A stretch of DNA of 64,000 nt from CADEEL01 sp050246475 (GCA_050246475.1 JBFWVZ010000005.1:1-64000), one strand, 5' to 3'; numbered from the stretch's first letter, positions 42,593 to 51,769 are shown. The notes: generated from the sequence alone by a model not told the origin. Translations and numbers: made by a program.

Positions 42593-43501
42593 ATGCGCAT
42601 TGGAATCGACCTCGGCGGAACGAAGATCGAAGCGGCTCTAATGGATTTGGGCGGCGCGATCGTGGCGCGGCTGAGAATCGCAACCCCGCCGGACTATCCC
42701 CGGCTGCTCGAAGCCCTCGCGGAAGTTGTGGAAGAAACCGAGCGCGAGGCGGGCGTGGCCGGCAAGGTCGTGGGCGTGGCGATGCCCGGCTCGATCTCCC
42801 CGGTGACGGGGATGGTCCGCAACGCAAATTCCGTGTGGCTGAACGGGCGGCCGCTTTTGCAGGATCTGACGCGCGTGCTGGCGCGCCCGGTGCGCGTGGC
42901 GAATGACGCGAACTGCTTCGCGCTCTCGGAAGCGACGGACGGCGCAGGCGCCGGCGCCAAGACCGTGTTTGGCGCGATCCTCGGCACGGGCTGCGGCGGC
43001 GGCATCGTGATCGACGGCAAGGTGCTCGAAGGCGCGAGCGGCATTGGCGGCGAATGGGGGCACATCCCGCTGCCGTGGCCGCGCAATGATGAATTGCCGT
43101 TCGAGCCCTGCTGGTGCGGGCGCTTGGGTTGCTTGGAGACATGGGTTTCGGGTTCAGGCCTCGCGCGCTGGGGCTCGAAGCGCATGGGGCGCACGCTGCG
43201 CGCGGAAGAGATCATCGATCTTTCACGCGCGGGCGATGAAGCCGCGCGCGCCTGCATCGATCTCTACGCGGACCGCCTCGCGCGCGCGCTGGCGGTGATG
43301 ATGGATTTCATCGATCCGGATGTGATCGTGTTTGGCGGCGGGCTCTCCAATGTTGAAGAGATCTACCCCCTCGTGCGCGCCAAGCTCCCGCCCTATGTGT
43401 TCTCCGACGTCATCGTGGCGAAGATCGTGAAGAACGTGCACGGGGATTCGAGCGGGATACGCGGCGCTGCGTGGCTATGGAAGGCGGAGGATGCAAAGTG
43501 A
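42593..43501 (+). CDS. ROK-family sugar kinase (fructokinase-like)
   Basis: 302 residues. The phosphate loop is GIDLGGTKIEAAL, the ATP site includes LGTGCGGGI, and the ROK zinc cluster with its catalytic Asp/His region reads GEWGHIPLPW...CWCGRLGCLETW, with CxCGxxGCxE intact. Typical of fructo- or glucokinases that phosphorylate hexoses in the cytosol. No transcription-factor helix-turn-helix is attached. The substrate is not fixed by sequence. Repeat A6 follows. Confidence 0.92.
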   Translation: MRIGIDLGGTKIEAALMDLGGAIVARLRIATPPDYPRLLEALAEVVEETEREAGVAGKVVGVAMPGSISPVTGMVRNANSVWLNGRPLLQDLTRVLARPVRVANDANCFALSEATDGAGAGAKTVFGAILGTGCGGGIVIDGKVLEGASGIGGEWGHIPLPWPRNDELPFEPCWCGRLGCLETWVSGSGLARWGSKRMGRTLRAEEIIDLSRAGDEAARACIDLYADRLARALAVMMDFIDPDVIVFGGGLSNVEEIYPLVRAKLPPYVFSDVIVAKIVKNVHGDSSGIRGAAWLWKAEDAK

Positions 43502-43522
43502 GCGCGGGCTCCACATTTGCCG

Positions 43523-43619
43523 CCCCTCCCCCTGAAAGGGGGAGCAAGAGGGGGTAAGCGCAATGGCTGGAAACGCTGGCGATCACCCCCTCCCGGCCTC
43601 CCCCTTTCGGGGGGAGGAG
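43523..43619. repeat. Family A palindromic intergenic repeat, copy A6
   Basis: Left unit CCCTCCCCCTGAAAGGGGGAG, right unit GCCTCCCCCTTTCGGGGGGAG, with AGGGGGTAAGCGCAA and ATCACCCCCTCCC between. The right arm (GGGGGGAGGAG) is the only purine-rich stretch before dinB. Confidence 0.8.
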
Positions 43620-43630
43620 AACGGTTGCGC

Positions 43631-44896
43631 ATGATCCTCTGCCGCACGTGCGCGGCGCTGGGTGAGAACGCGCCGGTTTGTTCATCGTGCGGTGAAGATC
43701 GCACCATTGCGCACGATGAACTGAAGACGCTCGCCCTGGCGCACATCGATTGCGACGCGTTCTACGCCTCCATCGAAAAGCGCGACGATCCGAGCATTGC
43801 GGCCAAACCCGTCATCGTCGGCGGGGGAAAGCGCGGCGTCGTCTCCACCTGCTGCTATGTCGCGCGCGCGTACGGCGTGCGCTCAGCCATGCCGATGTTC
43901 AAGGCGCTGCGGCTTTGCCCGGACGCCACAATCGTCAAGCCCGACATGGCGAAATATGTCGAGGAAGGCCGCATCATCCGGCGCATGATGCAGGAGCTGA
44001 CGCCCCTCGTTGAGCCGCTCTCGATCGACGAAGCGTTCCTCGATTTGACCGGCACCGAGCAGCTGCACAACGCAACGCCTGCGCAATCGCTCGCGAAGCT
44101 GCAGGCGCGCATCGAGGAGGAGCGCAATCTCACGGTTTCAGTCGGGCTTTCGTTCAACAAGTTCCTGGCCAAGACCGCGTCGGATTTCGACAAGCCGCGC
44201 GGCTTCTCCGTGATCGGGCGCGCCGAGGCGCTGGACTTTCTTGCGCCCCGGCCCGTCTCCACCCTGCCCGGCGTGGGGCCGGCGGGCGCGCTCGCGCTGG
44301 AGAAACGCGGCTGGCGCACGATCGGCGACATCCGCACCGCCGGCGAACACGAGATGATGCGCGCGCTCGGCGATTGGGGACAGCGCCTCTATCGCCTCTC
44401 CATCGCGCAGGACAATCGCGCCGTCGATCCCGAAGGCGAACGCAAGAGTGTGTCCGCCGAGACGACGTTCTTCGACGACATCAAGTCGCTGGAGGAATTG
44501 GAGGATGAGCTTTGGCCGCTCTGCGAGAAGGTCGCCGCGCGCATGCGCAGCGCCGAAATCGCCGGGCGCACGCTGACGCTCAAACTCCGCGACTCCAGCT
44601 TCCGCACCATCACGCGCCGCCAGCAGACCGGCGAACCCACATTGCTCGCGCACCGCATCTTCGATCTCGCCCGCGCGCTCTTGGCGCCGGAGGTGAAGCC
44701 CGCGCTTTCGTTCCGGCTGATCGGCGTGGGGCTGGCGGATTTCTCACCCGCCGCGGACGCCGACAAAGGCGATCTCCTCGATCAGCGCACGCCCAAGATC
44801 GCGGCGGCGGAAGGCGCCGTCGCCAAGGCGCGCGACAAGTTCGGGCGTGACGCGATCCTCTCGGGGCGTGCGCTCAAGAGCCGTCAAGAAGATTGA
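43631..44896 (+). CDS. dinB: DNA polymerase IV (DinB) with N-terminal Cys4 module
   Basis: 421 residues from the ATG at 43631. Residues 1-25 hold two Cys pairs (C4, C7, C17, C20: CRTC...CSSCG), a probable zinc site found in alphaproteobacterial DinB proteins. The Y-family core follows: IDCDAFYASIEKRDDP and LSIDEAFLDLTG with the catalytic acids, the palm/fingers YVARAYGVRSAMPM, thumb GVGPAGA and a little-finger domain. It carries out translesion synthesis. I see no GTTC-N7-GTTC SOS box upstream, so LexA control is not indicated here. RidA follows 55 bases downstream. Confidence 0.95.
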   Translation: MILCRTCAALGENAPVCSSCGEDRTIAHDELKTLALAHIDCDAFYASIEKRDDPSIAAKPVIVGGGKRGVVSTCCYVARAYGVRSAMPMFKALRLCPDATIVKPDMAKYVEEGRIIRRMMQELTPLVEPLSIDEAFLDLTGTEQLHNATPAQSLAKLQARIEEERNLTVSVGLSFNKFLAKTASDFDKPRGFSVIGRAEALDFLAPRPVSTLPGVGPAGALALEKRGWRTIGDIRTAGEHEMMRALGDWGQRLYRLSIAQDNRAVDPEGERKSVSAETTFFDDIKSLEELEDELWPLCEKVAARMRSAEIAGRTLTLKLRDSSFRTITRRQQTGEPTLLAHRIFDLARALLAPEVKPALSFRLIGVGLADFSPAADADKGDLLDQRTPKIAAAEGAVAKARDKFGRDAILSGRALKSRQED

Positions 44897-44951
44897 GAAC
44901 CTTGCGGTTTCGGCCCCTGGGCGCCAAACCGGCCCCGCTTTGGAGACATTC

Positions 44952-45410
44952 ATGCCCGGCATTGAAGCGCGCTTGAACGAACTGGGGATTACGCTGCCGA
45001 CGCCCCCCGCGCCGGTGGCGTCTTACGTTCCCTTCACGATCACCGGCAATCTCACGCATATATCCGGGCAGGTGTCCGTGGATGCGTCCGGCGGGATCAA
45101 GGGCAAGCTCGGCGTGCTGACGCTCGAACAAGGCCAGGCGGCGGCGCGCCTGTGCGGGCTCAATCTCCTTGCGCAGCTCAAGGCTGCCGCGGGGGGCGAT
45201 CTCGATCGCGTGCGCCGCGTTCTGAAACTCAACGGTTTCGTCAATGTGGCGCCCGATTTCGATCCGATACCGCAAGTGATGAACGGCTGCTCCGACCTCA
45301 TGGTGGACGTGTTCGGCGATGCGGGCCGGCATGCGCGTTCGGCGGTGGGCGTGGCCAATCTGCCGCTGGGCTTCGCCGTCGAAGTCGACGGCGTTTTTGA
45401 GATCGCGTGA
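44952..45410 (+). CDS. RidA-family protein (YjgF/Rid)
   Basis: 152 residues from the ATG at 44952 (GGAG six bases before it). The Rid fold is marked by ISGQVSVDASGGIKGKLG, LNLLAQLKAAAGG, LKLNGFVNVAPDF and MVDVFGDAGRHARSAVGVANLPLG. The catalytic Arg of the RidA subgroup (in the R-A/S-A region) is present in HARSAVG. These proteins deaminate reactive enamines/imines or have unassigned roles; this longer subgroup is often annotated simply as RidA family. Cytosolic, first gene of a run of overlapping genes. Confidence 0.88.
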   Translation: MPGIEARLNELGITLPTPPAPVASYVPFTITGNLTHISGQVSVDASGGIKGKLGVLTLEQGQAAARLCGLNLLAQLKAAAGGDLDRVRRVLKLNGFVNVAPDFDPIPQVMNGCSDLMVDVFGDAGRHARSAVGVANLPLGFAVEVDGVFEIA

Positions 45411-45412
45411 CG

Positions 45413-46183
45413 ATGCAGGCAGCCGCGCCCTGGCTTCTCGATTTCGCCTACGCCCATCGCGGGCTGTGGGGCGGCAAATATGGGCCGGAAAACTCGCTCT
45501 CCGCGTTTGAGGCGGCGCGCAGCTTCGGCCTGGGCGTCGAGCTTGACGTGCGCCTTTCGGCGGATGGCGAAGCCGTCGTCTTCCACGACGACACGCTCGA
45601 TAGAATGACCTCGGCGCGCGGCTATACGTCGAGCCGCACGGCGGCGGAGCTTTCGCGGCTGCGTTTGCGCGGCAGCGATGAAGGCATCCCCACGCTCGGC
45701 GAAGCGCTCGAAGCGCTCGCCGATGCGCCGGTGCTGGTGGAGCTCAAGGTCAATCGCGGATCGGAAGGCCCGCTCGAACGGCGCGTGGGTTACGTGATGG
45801 CGCACCATCAGGGCCCCTGCGCCGTGATGAGCTTCAATCGCGACACGCTCGCCGAATTGGCCGAGATGAGCCCCCATCTCCCGCGCGGGCTCCTGACGAG
45901 CGGATGGCGCACGGGCCGCGCGCCGCTGATGCCGTGGAACCGCCGCGCCGGCATCCGCCGTTTCGTGGAGGCGCAACGCGTGCGCCCGGATTTTCTCGCG
46001 TGCGACATCGCCGCGCTCGCGACATTCGGGCGCCCGGCAGCGGATGAAATGCACGTGCCGCTGCTGGGCTGGACTGTGCGAAACAGGAGCCAACTCGACC
46101 GCGCGGAGCGCAACGCCGATGCGCTCATCTTCGAGAATCTGGAGCCCGGCCTCGTGAAGCCGCCGCAGCCGGCCTACGCCTGA
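45413..46183 (+). CDS. Glycerophosphodiester phosphodiesterase
   Basis: 256 residues from the ATG at 45413 (a GTG at 45407 overlapping the ridA stop is an alternative). The GDPD signature is clear: AHRGLWG...PENSLSAFEAARSFGLGVELDVRLSADGEAVVFHDDTLDRMT, with the two catalytic His and metal-binding Glu/Asp. It hydrolyses glycerophosphodiesters to glycerol-3-phosphate and an alcohol. No signal peptide, so it acts in the cytosol. The stop shares a base with the next start (TGATG). Confidence 0.93.
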   Translation: MQAAAPWLLDFAYAHRGLWGGKYGPENSLSAFEAARSFGLGVELDVRLSADGEAVVFHDDTLDRMTSARGYTSSRTAAELSRLRLRGSDEGIPTLGEALEALADAPVLVELKVNRGSEGPLERRVGYVMAHHQGPCAVMSFNRDTLAELAEMSPHLPRGLLTSGWRTGRAPLMPWNRRAGIRRFVEAQRVRPDFLACDIAALATFGRPAADEMHVPLLGWTVRNRSQLDRAERNADALIFENLEPGLVKPPQPAYA

Positions 46184-47340
46184 TGGACGGAACCGACGCG
46201 CTGCGCATCGAGGCGGCGGAGTCATTGTCCGATGTTTCGCGCGAAGAATGGAACGCGATCGCCAACCCGCAAGGCGCGCGCTTCGATCCGTTTCTGACGT
46301 GGGAGTTTCTGGAGGCGCTTGAATCCTCCGGCTGCGTGAACGTGGCGAAGGGCTGGCAGCCGCTGCACCTCATCGCGCGCGACGCCAAGGGCGCGATGGT
46401 CGGCGCGATGCCGCTCTACGCCAAGGATCATTCCTACGGCGAATACGTGTTCGACCACGCCTGGGCCGATGCGCTGATGCGCGCGGGCGGGCGCTATTAT
46501 CCGAAGCTGCAATGCGCGGCGCCCTTTACGCCGGTGACCGGGCGGCGCTTGCTGGCCTCCGACGCAAGTGTGCGCAATGCGCTCATTCACGCGGCCGTCG
46601 CGCTGACCAGGCGGGCCAAGGCGTCATCGCTGCACGTGACGTTTCCGAGCGCGGAGGAAGCCGAGGAGATGCGCGCACTCGGCTTGCTGAAGCGCACGGG
46701 CATGCAGTTTCACTGGCGCAATCCGGGCTATGGCGCGTTCGACGACTTTCTCGCCATGCTCTCCTCCCAGAAGCGTAAGACGATCCGGCGCGAACGCACC
46801 CGCGCGCAGGAAGGGCTGACGATCCGCCGCGCGACGGGCGCGGGCTTGAGCAAGCGCGATTGGGATTTCTTCTTCGCCTGCTACATGGACACAGGCTCGC
46901 GCAAATGGGGCAGCCCCTATTTGAACCGCGACTTCTTCCACCTCGTGGGCGAGCGGATGGCGGATCGCATCGTGCTCTTCATCGCGGAGGATCGCGGGCG
47001 CCCTGTTGCTTCGGCGCTCAATTTCATCGGCGGCGACACACTCTTCGGGCGCTATTGGGGATGCGTGGAATACCGCGACTTTCTCCACTTCGAGCTTTGC
47101 TATTACCAAGCGATCGATTTCGCGATCGAACACCGCCTCGCCTGCGTCGAAGCCGGCGCGCAGGGCGAACACAAACTCGCGCGCGGCTACGCGCCTGTGC
47201 CCACCTATTCCGCGCACTGGATCGAGCATTCGGGCCTGCGCCAAGCGGTGGCGCGCTACCTCGAAAGCGAAACGCCGGCTGTCGTTGAGGAGATCGACAT
47301 TCTCGCCGAGCATACGCCGTTCAAGAAAGGCGGCGCATGA
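46183..47340 (+). CDS. FemAB-like GNAT protein (peptidoglycan-related, DUF482/PF04339)
   Basis: 385 residues. Motifs FLTWEFLEALESSGC, MPLYAKDHSYGEYVFDHAWA, LHVTFPS and LNFIGGDTLFGRYWGC are those of the DUF482 branch of FemAB-like acetyltransferase-fold proteins, annotated as peptidoglycan biosynthesis/recognition proteins. Residues 185-200 contain a Lys/Arg-rich loop (SQKRKTIRRERTRAQ). Function is not proven experimentally in any member I recall. It is translationally coupled to the GDPD gene before and the GFA gene after (four-base overlap). Confidence 0.85.
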   Translation: MDGTDALRIEAAESLSDVSREEWNAIANPQGARFDPFLTWEFLEALESSGCVNVAKGWQPLHLIARDAKGAMVGAMPLYAKDHSYGEYVFDHAWADALMRAGGRYYPKLQCAAPFTPVTGRRLLASDASVRNALIHAAVALTRRAKASSLHVTFPSAEEAEEMRALGLLKRTGMQFHWRNPGYGAFDDFLAMLSSQKRKTIRRERTRAQEGLTIRRATGAGLSKRDWDFFFACYMDTGSRKWGSPYLNRDFFHLVGERMADRIVLFIAEDRGRPVASALNFIGGDTLFGRYWGCVEYRDFLHFELCYYQAIDFAIEHRLACVEAGAQGEHKLARGYAPVPTYSAHWIEHSGLRQAVARYLESETPAVVEEIDILAEHTPFKKGGA

Positions 47341-47726
47341 CGCGCTATTTGGGCTCGTGCCATTGCGGTGCTGTGACGTTCGAGATCACGGCGCCGATCA
47401 CGGAGGTTTACACCTGCGATTGCTCGCTCTGCCGGCGCAAGAACGCACTGATGACGCAAGTGCATGAAAGCGCGCTTTATATCTTGAGCGGCGCCGATAA
47501 GCTCACGCTCTATCGATGGAACTTAAAAATCGCGAAGCACTATTTCTGCAGTGTGTGCGGCATCTATCCGTTTCACCGCAAGCGATCGGCGCCGGATCAT
47601 TACGGCGTCAACGTGATGTGCCTCGAGGATTTCGATCCCGAAGGCCTGCCCGTGCGCCGTGGCGACGGCAAAGGCATGAGCCTCGCGCGCGATGCCTCAT
47701 CGCGCTGGCCTGGGCCGATAGATTAG
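47337..47726 (+). CDS. GFA/CENP-V-family zinc protein
   Basis: 129 residues with the glutathione-dependent formaldehyde-activating enzyme (Gfa) zinc motifs: GSCHCGAVTFEI, CDCSLCRRKNA and FCSVCGIYPFHRK. Zinc should be bound by these cysteines. The true Gfa activity has been shown for few members; a generic GFA family label is safer. The start overlaps the FemAB-like stop (ATGA). The end is followed by repeat B4. Confidence 0.9.
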   Translation: MTRYLGSCHCGAVTFEITAPITEVYTCDCSLCRRKNALMTQVHESALYILSGADKLTLYRWNLKIAKHYFCSVCGIYPFHRKRSAPDHYGVNVMCLEDFDPEGLPVRRGDGKGMSLARDASSRWPGPID

Positions 47727-47756
47727 GGACTGGGGATCAGGGATTCGAGAATAGGC

Positions 47757-47824
47757 GCTCGGCTCTCGCGAAAGCGAGAGCCCAGAATGAACCGGCTGGA
47801 CCCTCGCTTTCGCGAGGGTCGAGT
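47757..47824 (+). repeat. Family B two-hairpin repeat, copy B4
   Basis: GGCTCTCGC-GAAA-GCGAGAGCC, a 17-base spacer, then ACCCTCGC-TT-TCGCGAGGGT, closed by GCTC/GAG ends. Located between the GFA and HIT genes, oriented with transcription. Confidence 0.85.
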
Positions 47825-47881
47825 GTTCAGCTTCCCTATTCCCTATTCCCTAACCCCGCCGCCCCGCACTATCTCTCTTCC

Positions 47882-48316
47882 ATGAGCCTCTACGGAACAT
47901 ACGACGATCAGAACATCTTCGCGAAAATCCTGCGCGGCGAGATGCCGGCGGTGAAAGTGTTCGAGGATGATGTGGCGCTCGCCTTCATGGATATTTTTCC
48001 GATCGGACGAGGCCACACATTAGTCATCCCAAAGAACAGCACCGCACGTAACTTCCTCACGCTCGCCGATGAACAGGTCTGCCCTTACATGCTCCGGGTG
48101 CAACGGGTCGCGAAGGCCGTTGCGCAAGCGCTGGTTCCCGACGGCGTGTCGATCCTCCAGTTCAATGGCGCGCCCGCGGGGCAAACCATCTTCCACTTGC
48201 ACTTCCACATCGTGCCTCGATGGGAAGGCGTCGCCATGGGTGCGCATGGCGCCACGCCGCGTGCCGAGATCGCGGAGCTCGAAGCGTTGGCCGCGCGGAT
48301 ACGCGCGGCGTTTTAG
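47882..48316 (+). CDS. HIT-family hydrolase (Hint-like)
   Basis: 144 residues from the ATG at 47882. The histidine triad HLHFHIVPR and the preceding FNGAPAGQTIFH place it in the Hint branch of HIT proteins, which hydrolyse adenosine phosphoramidates or acyl-AMPs. Length and start (SLYGTYDDQNIFAKILRGE) are typical. Cytosolic. The last four bases overlap the convergent hypothetical gene. Confidence 0.93.
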   Translation: MSLYGTYDDQNIFAKILRGEMPAVKVFEDDVALAFMDIFPIGRGHTLVIPKNSTARNFLTLADEQVCPYMLRVQRVAKAVAQALVPDGVSILQFNGAPAGQTIFHLHFHIVPRWEGVAMGAHGATPRAEIAELEALAARIRAAF

Positions 48317-48975
48317 AAGTTTCCGAGCTGCGCGTTGGCGGAATCGATCTCGTAGCGCACGCCCTGAGCCTGCGGCGTGAAGCGGATCGGCAGATCGACG
48401 CGGCGATCGCACGCGCGCAAAATCCAACGCTCCGCCCACGGCGCATTGGCCGCCGGCGGATGCTGCGTGACCGTGGAATGGATGACAACGGCCGTGTCTT
48501 GGCAGGATGCGGCGCGCGCCGCGGCGTTGCGCGCCGCCGGCTCCACATCGCGCAACAGGCCCAACGTGCCGAACGTCTCGCCCGGCACCCCCGTGGCGAA
48601 GGCGGGCACTTCGTTCGGGCGAAGGAAGACGTAGAAATTAGGCATGAAATTGCGCCCGCACGCGGCAAGCACCATGCGCTCGCGATAGATGCGCTGTCCG
48701 CGCGCGACGACCTGGCGCGTCACGGCGTCTTCGGCGCCGATGTCGGCGAAGGCGTAGGAGCGGCCCTCGATGCGCGTGCAGCCGGCTGGAAAATAGGCCG
48801 CCAAGCCATCGACGGCGGTGGCGAGCAATTCCGCATAAGGACGTCCGCCTTGCGAGAGTTCGGCCGGGCGCTCCGTGACGTTGGCAAGCGAAATCTGCCG
48901 GCGCGGCGCCTGTTGCGCATCTGCGGTGTGCGCGAAGGCCGCAAGCGCCAGCGCGGCGATGATAAGGGAACGCAT
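48313..48975 (-). CDS. Secreted hypothetical protein
   Basis: 220 residues from the ATG at 48975, which has a very strong GGGGAGG ribosome binding site. A Sec signal peptide ends in ADAQ (near residue 21). The mature region has cysteines (AGC, AACG, ASC, RACD) probably paired in the periplasm, and the repeated motifs RYEIDSANAQLG near the end. No family recognised. Confidence 0.7.
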   Translation of the reverse strand: MRSLIIAALALAAFAHTADAQQAPRRQISLANVTERPAELSQGGRPYAELLATAVDGLAAYFPAGCTRIEGRSYAFADIGAEDAVTRQVVARGQRIYRERMVLAACGRNFMPNFYVFLRPNEVPAFATGVPGETFGTLGLLRDVEPAARNAAARAASCQDTAVVIHSTVTQHPPAANAPWAERWILRACDRRVDLPIRFTPQAQGVRYEIDSANAQLGNF

Positions 48976-49027
48976 CCCACCTCCCCGATTTGTTGCCTGC
49001 GGGTTTAGCACGCGCCATCACGGCGCA

Positions 49028-49062
49028 GAAAGAGAAACGGCGCCTGCGATCTGCAGACGCCG
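49028..49062 (-). terminator. Intrinsic terminator downstream of clpA
   Basis: On the minus strand a 10-bp stem (GGCGTCTGC-type arm with GCAGGCGCC, one G-U pair) with a 5-base loop, followed by a U-rich tract (TTTCTCTTTCT). It closes the clpS-clpA unit. Confidence 0.72.
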
Positions 49063-49087
49063 CTCCCCATTCAAGCGAGAGTAAGGC

Positions 49088-51409
49088 TTACGCCGTCGCC
49101 GGGCGCTTCGCCGGGGGCGGCGCCGCGGGCGGCTGCTCCGGGAAGTATTGAAACGCGAGCTTCTCGTCGTCGTTGGGATCGATGTCGATCTTGACGAGGC
49201 CGCCGTGCTTCAAAGCGCCGAACAACAATTCGTCGGCCATCGGCTTCTTGACCTTCTCCTGAATGATCCGCGCGAGCGGGCGCGCGCCGAAGCTCTCGTC
49301 GTAGCCGATGCGGGCGATCCAATCGGCGGCGCGATCCGTGATCTCGATCGTCACGTTGCGCTCCGAAAGCTGGCCTTCGAGCTGGATGATGAACTTCTGC
49401 ACGACGCTGCGCACAATCTCCGGCGGCAGGCCGTCGAAATGGATGACGCTGTCGAGCCGGTTGCGGAATTCGGGCGTGAAGAGGCGCCGGATCGCTTCTT
49501 CGTTCTCGTGATCCTTCTTCCCGGCGCCGAAGCCGATGCCGTGCTTGGCGGCGTCGGAAGCGCCCGCGTTCGTGGTCATGATCAAGATCACGTTCCGGAA
49601 ATCGACCTTCTTGCCGTTCGCGTCCGTCAGCGTGCCGTGATCCATCACTTGCAGCAGGATGTTGAAGAGATCGGGGTGCGCCTTCTCGATCTCGTCGAGC
49701 AAGAGCACCGAGTGCGGATGCTGATCGATGCCGTCGGTGAGCAAACCGCCCTGATCGTAGCCGACATAGCCCGGAGGCGCGCCGATGAGACGCGAGACCG
49801 TGTGGCGCTCCATGTATTCGGACATGTCGAAGCGCAGAAGCTCGATGCCCATGATGTTGGCGAGCGAGCGCGCGACTTCCGTTTTCCCGACGCCCGTGGG
49901 GCCGGCGAAGAGATAGGAGCCGATCGGCTTTTGCGGCTCCCGGAGCCCCGCGCGCGCCATCTTGATCGCGGCGGCGAGATTTTCGATCGCGCGGTCCTGC
50001 CCGAACACGACGCGCTTCAGATCGCTTTCCAGCGAGGAGAGCATTTCGGCATCATTCTTGGTGACGGATTTCGGGGGAATGCGCGCCATGCGCGCGACCA
50101 CCGCCTCGACCTCCTCGACGCCGATCATCTCGGTGCGTTCCTCGGGCTTCAGCAGCATCATCGAGGCGCCGGTTTCATCGATCACGTCGATCGCCTTGTC
50201 CGGCAGCTTGCGATCGCCGATGTGGCGCGCGGAAAGCTCGACGGCGGCTTTCACCGCTTCGTCCGTGTACTTCACTTTGTGATATTCCTCGAAATAGGGC
50301 TTGAGCCCCATGAGGATCTTGATCGCGTCCGGCAGCGAGGGCTCGGTCACGTCGATCTTCTGGAAGCGGCGCGCGAGCGCGCGATCCTTCTCGAAATGCT
50401 GGCGGTATTCCTTGTACGTGGTGGAGCCCATGCAGCGCAGCTGGCCGCTCTGCAACGCCGGCTTCAAGAGATTGGAGGCGTCCATCGCGCCGCCGCTCGT
50501 CGCGCCCGCGCCGATGACGGTGTGAATCTCATCGATGAAGAGGATGGCGTTGGGGTGATTGTCCAACTCCTTCATCACGCTCTTCAAGCGTTCCTCGAAA
50601 TCGCCGCGATAGCGCGTGCCGGCGAGGAGCGCGCCCATGTCGAGCGAGAAGATCGTCGCGCCAGCGAGCACCTCGGGAACCTGGTTCTCCACGATCTTGC
50701 GCGCGAGGCCTTCCGCGATGGCGGTTTTGCCGACGCCGGGATCGCCCACCAGCAGCGGATTGTTCTTCTGACGGCGGCACAGAATCTGGATCGAGCGCAG
50801 CACTTCGGCTTCGCGCCCGATCAGCGGATCGATCTTGCCGTCCTTGGCTTTCTTGTTGAGGTTCACGCAATAGGCGGCGAGCGCCTCGCTGCCTTGCTTC
50901 ACGACGCGTTCGCCGTCTTCGCCTTCGGCGGCGCCGCGCGGGGCGCGCCCTTGCGATTGGCCGGGGCGCTTGGCGAGCCCGTGGGAGATGTAGTTCACCG
51001 CGTCATAGCGCGTCATGTCCTGCTCTTGCAGGAAGTAGGCGGCGTGGCTTTCGCGCTCGGAGAAGAGCGCGACCAAGACGTTGGCGCCGGAGACTTCGCG
51101 CTGGCCGCTTGAATCGACATGCAGCATCGCGCGCTGCAGCACGCGCTGGAAGCCCGCCGTGGGGCGCGCCTCCTCATGCTCGCGCTCGGTGGAGACGAGA
51201 TTGTCGAGCTCGTCTTCCAGATAGGCCTCAAGGCTCTGACGCAGCTTGTCGAGATCGACCTTGCAGGCCGTCATCACCTGCGCGGCGTCGTCGTCGTCGA
51301 TGAGCGCGAGCAGGAGGTGTTCGAGCGTGACGTATTCGTGCGTGTGCTCGTTGGCGAGCGTGAGCGCACGCCGCAGCGTCGTCTCAAGTGTGCGCGAGAA
51401 GGTCGCCAT
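49088..51409 (-). CDS. clpA: ATP-dependent Clp protease ATP-binding subunit ClpA
   Basis: 773 residues. The Clp_N double repeat (residues 1-145) is followed by AAA+ domain 1 with Walker A GDPGVGKT (near 222) and AAA+ domain 2 with GPTGVGKT (near 500). The ClpP-docking loop IGFGAG lies near 625. The C-terminus is Pro/Ala-rich. ClpA unfolds substrates, including N-end-rule proteins handed over by ClpS, and feeds them to ClpP. The clpS stop is three bases upstream, giving the classical clpS-clpA operon. clpP is not in this window. Confidence 0.97.
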   Translation of the reverse strand: MATFSRTLETTLRRALTLANEHTHEYVTLEHLLLALIDDDDAAQVMTACKVDLDKLRQSLEAYLEDELDNLVSTEREHEEARPTAGFQRVLQRAMLHVDSSGQREVSGANVLVALFSERESHAAYFLQEQDMTRYDAVNYISHGLAKRPGQSQGRAPRGAAEGEDGERVVKQGSEALAAYCVNLNKKAKDGKIDPLIGREAEVLRSIQILCRRQKNNPLLVGDPGVGKTAIAEGLARKIVENQVPEVLAGATIFSLDMGALLAGTRYRGDFEERLKSVMKELDNHPNAILFIDEIHTVIGAGATSGGAMDASNLLKPALQSGQLRCMGSTTYKEYRQHFEKDRALARRFQKIDVTEPSLPDAIKILMGLKPYFEEYHKVKYTDEAVKAAVELSARHIGDRKLPDKAIDVIDETGASMMLLKPEERTEMIGVEEVEAVVARMARIPPKSVTKNDAEMLSSLESDLKRVVFGQDRAIENLAAAIKMARAGLREPQKPIGSYLFAGPTGVGKTEVARSLANIMGIELLRFDMSEYMERHTVSRLIGAPPGYVGYDQGGLLTDGIDQHPHSVLLLDEIEKAHPDLFNILLQVMDHGTLTDANGKKVDFRNVILIMTTNAGASDAAKHGIGFGAGKKDHENEEAIRRLFTPEFRNRLDSVIHFDGLPPEIVRSVVQKFIIQLEGQLSERNVTIEITDRAADWIARIGYDESFGARPLARIIQEKVKKPMADELLFGALKHGGLVKIDIDPNDDEKLAFQYFPEQPPAAPPPAKRPATA

Positions 51410-51412
51410 ACG

Positions 51413-51769
51413 TCAGTCCTTTTCCATCGTGCATTGCAGCGGGTGTTCGTGCCGCCGCGCGAGATCCAAAACCTGTGCGACCTTCGTCTCGGCCACTTCA
51501 AACGTGTAGATGCCGCAGAGGCCCACCCCATTCTGGTGGACATGCAACATGATGCGCGTGGCGTCTTCGCGGCCTTTGTTGAAGAACCGCTCGAGCACGT
51601 ACACGACGAATTCCATCGGCGTGTAATCGTCGTTCAAGAGCAGCACGCGATAGAGCGAAGGCTTTTTCGTGCGCGTGCGCGTCTTGGTGGCGACGCCGGT
51701 CTCACGACCGGATCTGCCGTCGCCATCGGCGCCGCCTTCGTCGTTGTTGTCGTCAAATGGTTCCGACAT
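51413..51769 (-). CDS. clpS: ClpS adaptor
   Basis: 118 residues. After a disordered acidic head, the ClpS fold starts at LYRVLLLNDDYTPMEFVVYVLERFF and continues with IMLHVHQNGVGLCGIYTFEVAETKV. The residues that cup the N-terminal aromatic or Leu of substrates (DDYTPMEF and H-V-x-Q-x-G) are kept. It binds the ClpA N-domain and delivers N-end-rule substrates. Upstream (51770-51911) lies a rather AT-rich patch that could hold the promoter. Confidence 0.96.
   Translation of the reverse strand: MSEPFDDNNDEGGADGDGRSGRETGVATKTRTRTKKPSLYRVLLLNDDYTPMEFVVYVLERFFNKGREDATRIMLHVHQNGVGLCGIYTFEVAETKVAQVLDLARRHEHPLQCTMEKD

Noticed and set aside
49148..51112. A 654-codon open frame antisense to clpA, and similar long antisense frames over gatA, the TPR gene and others
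   Set aside because: They follow the mirrored codon pattern expected opposite GC-rich genes, have no ribosome binding site or recognisable motif, and the sense-strand genes are certain.
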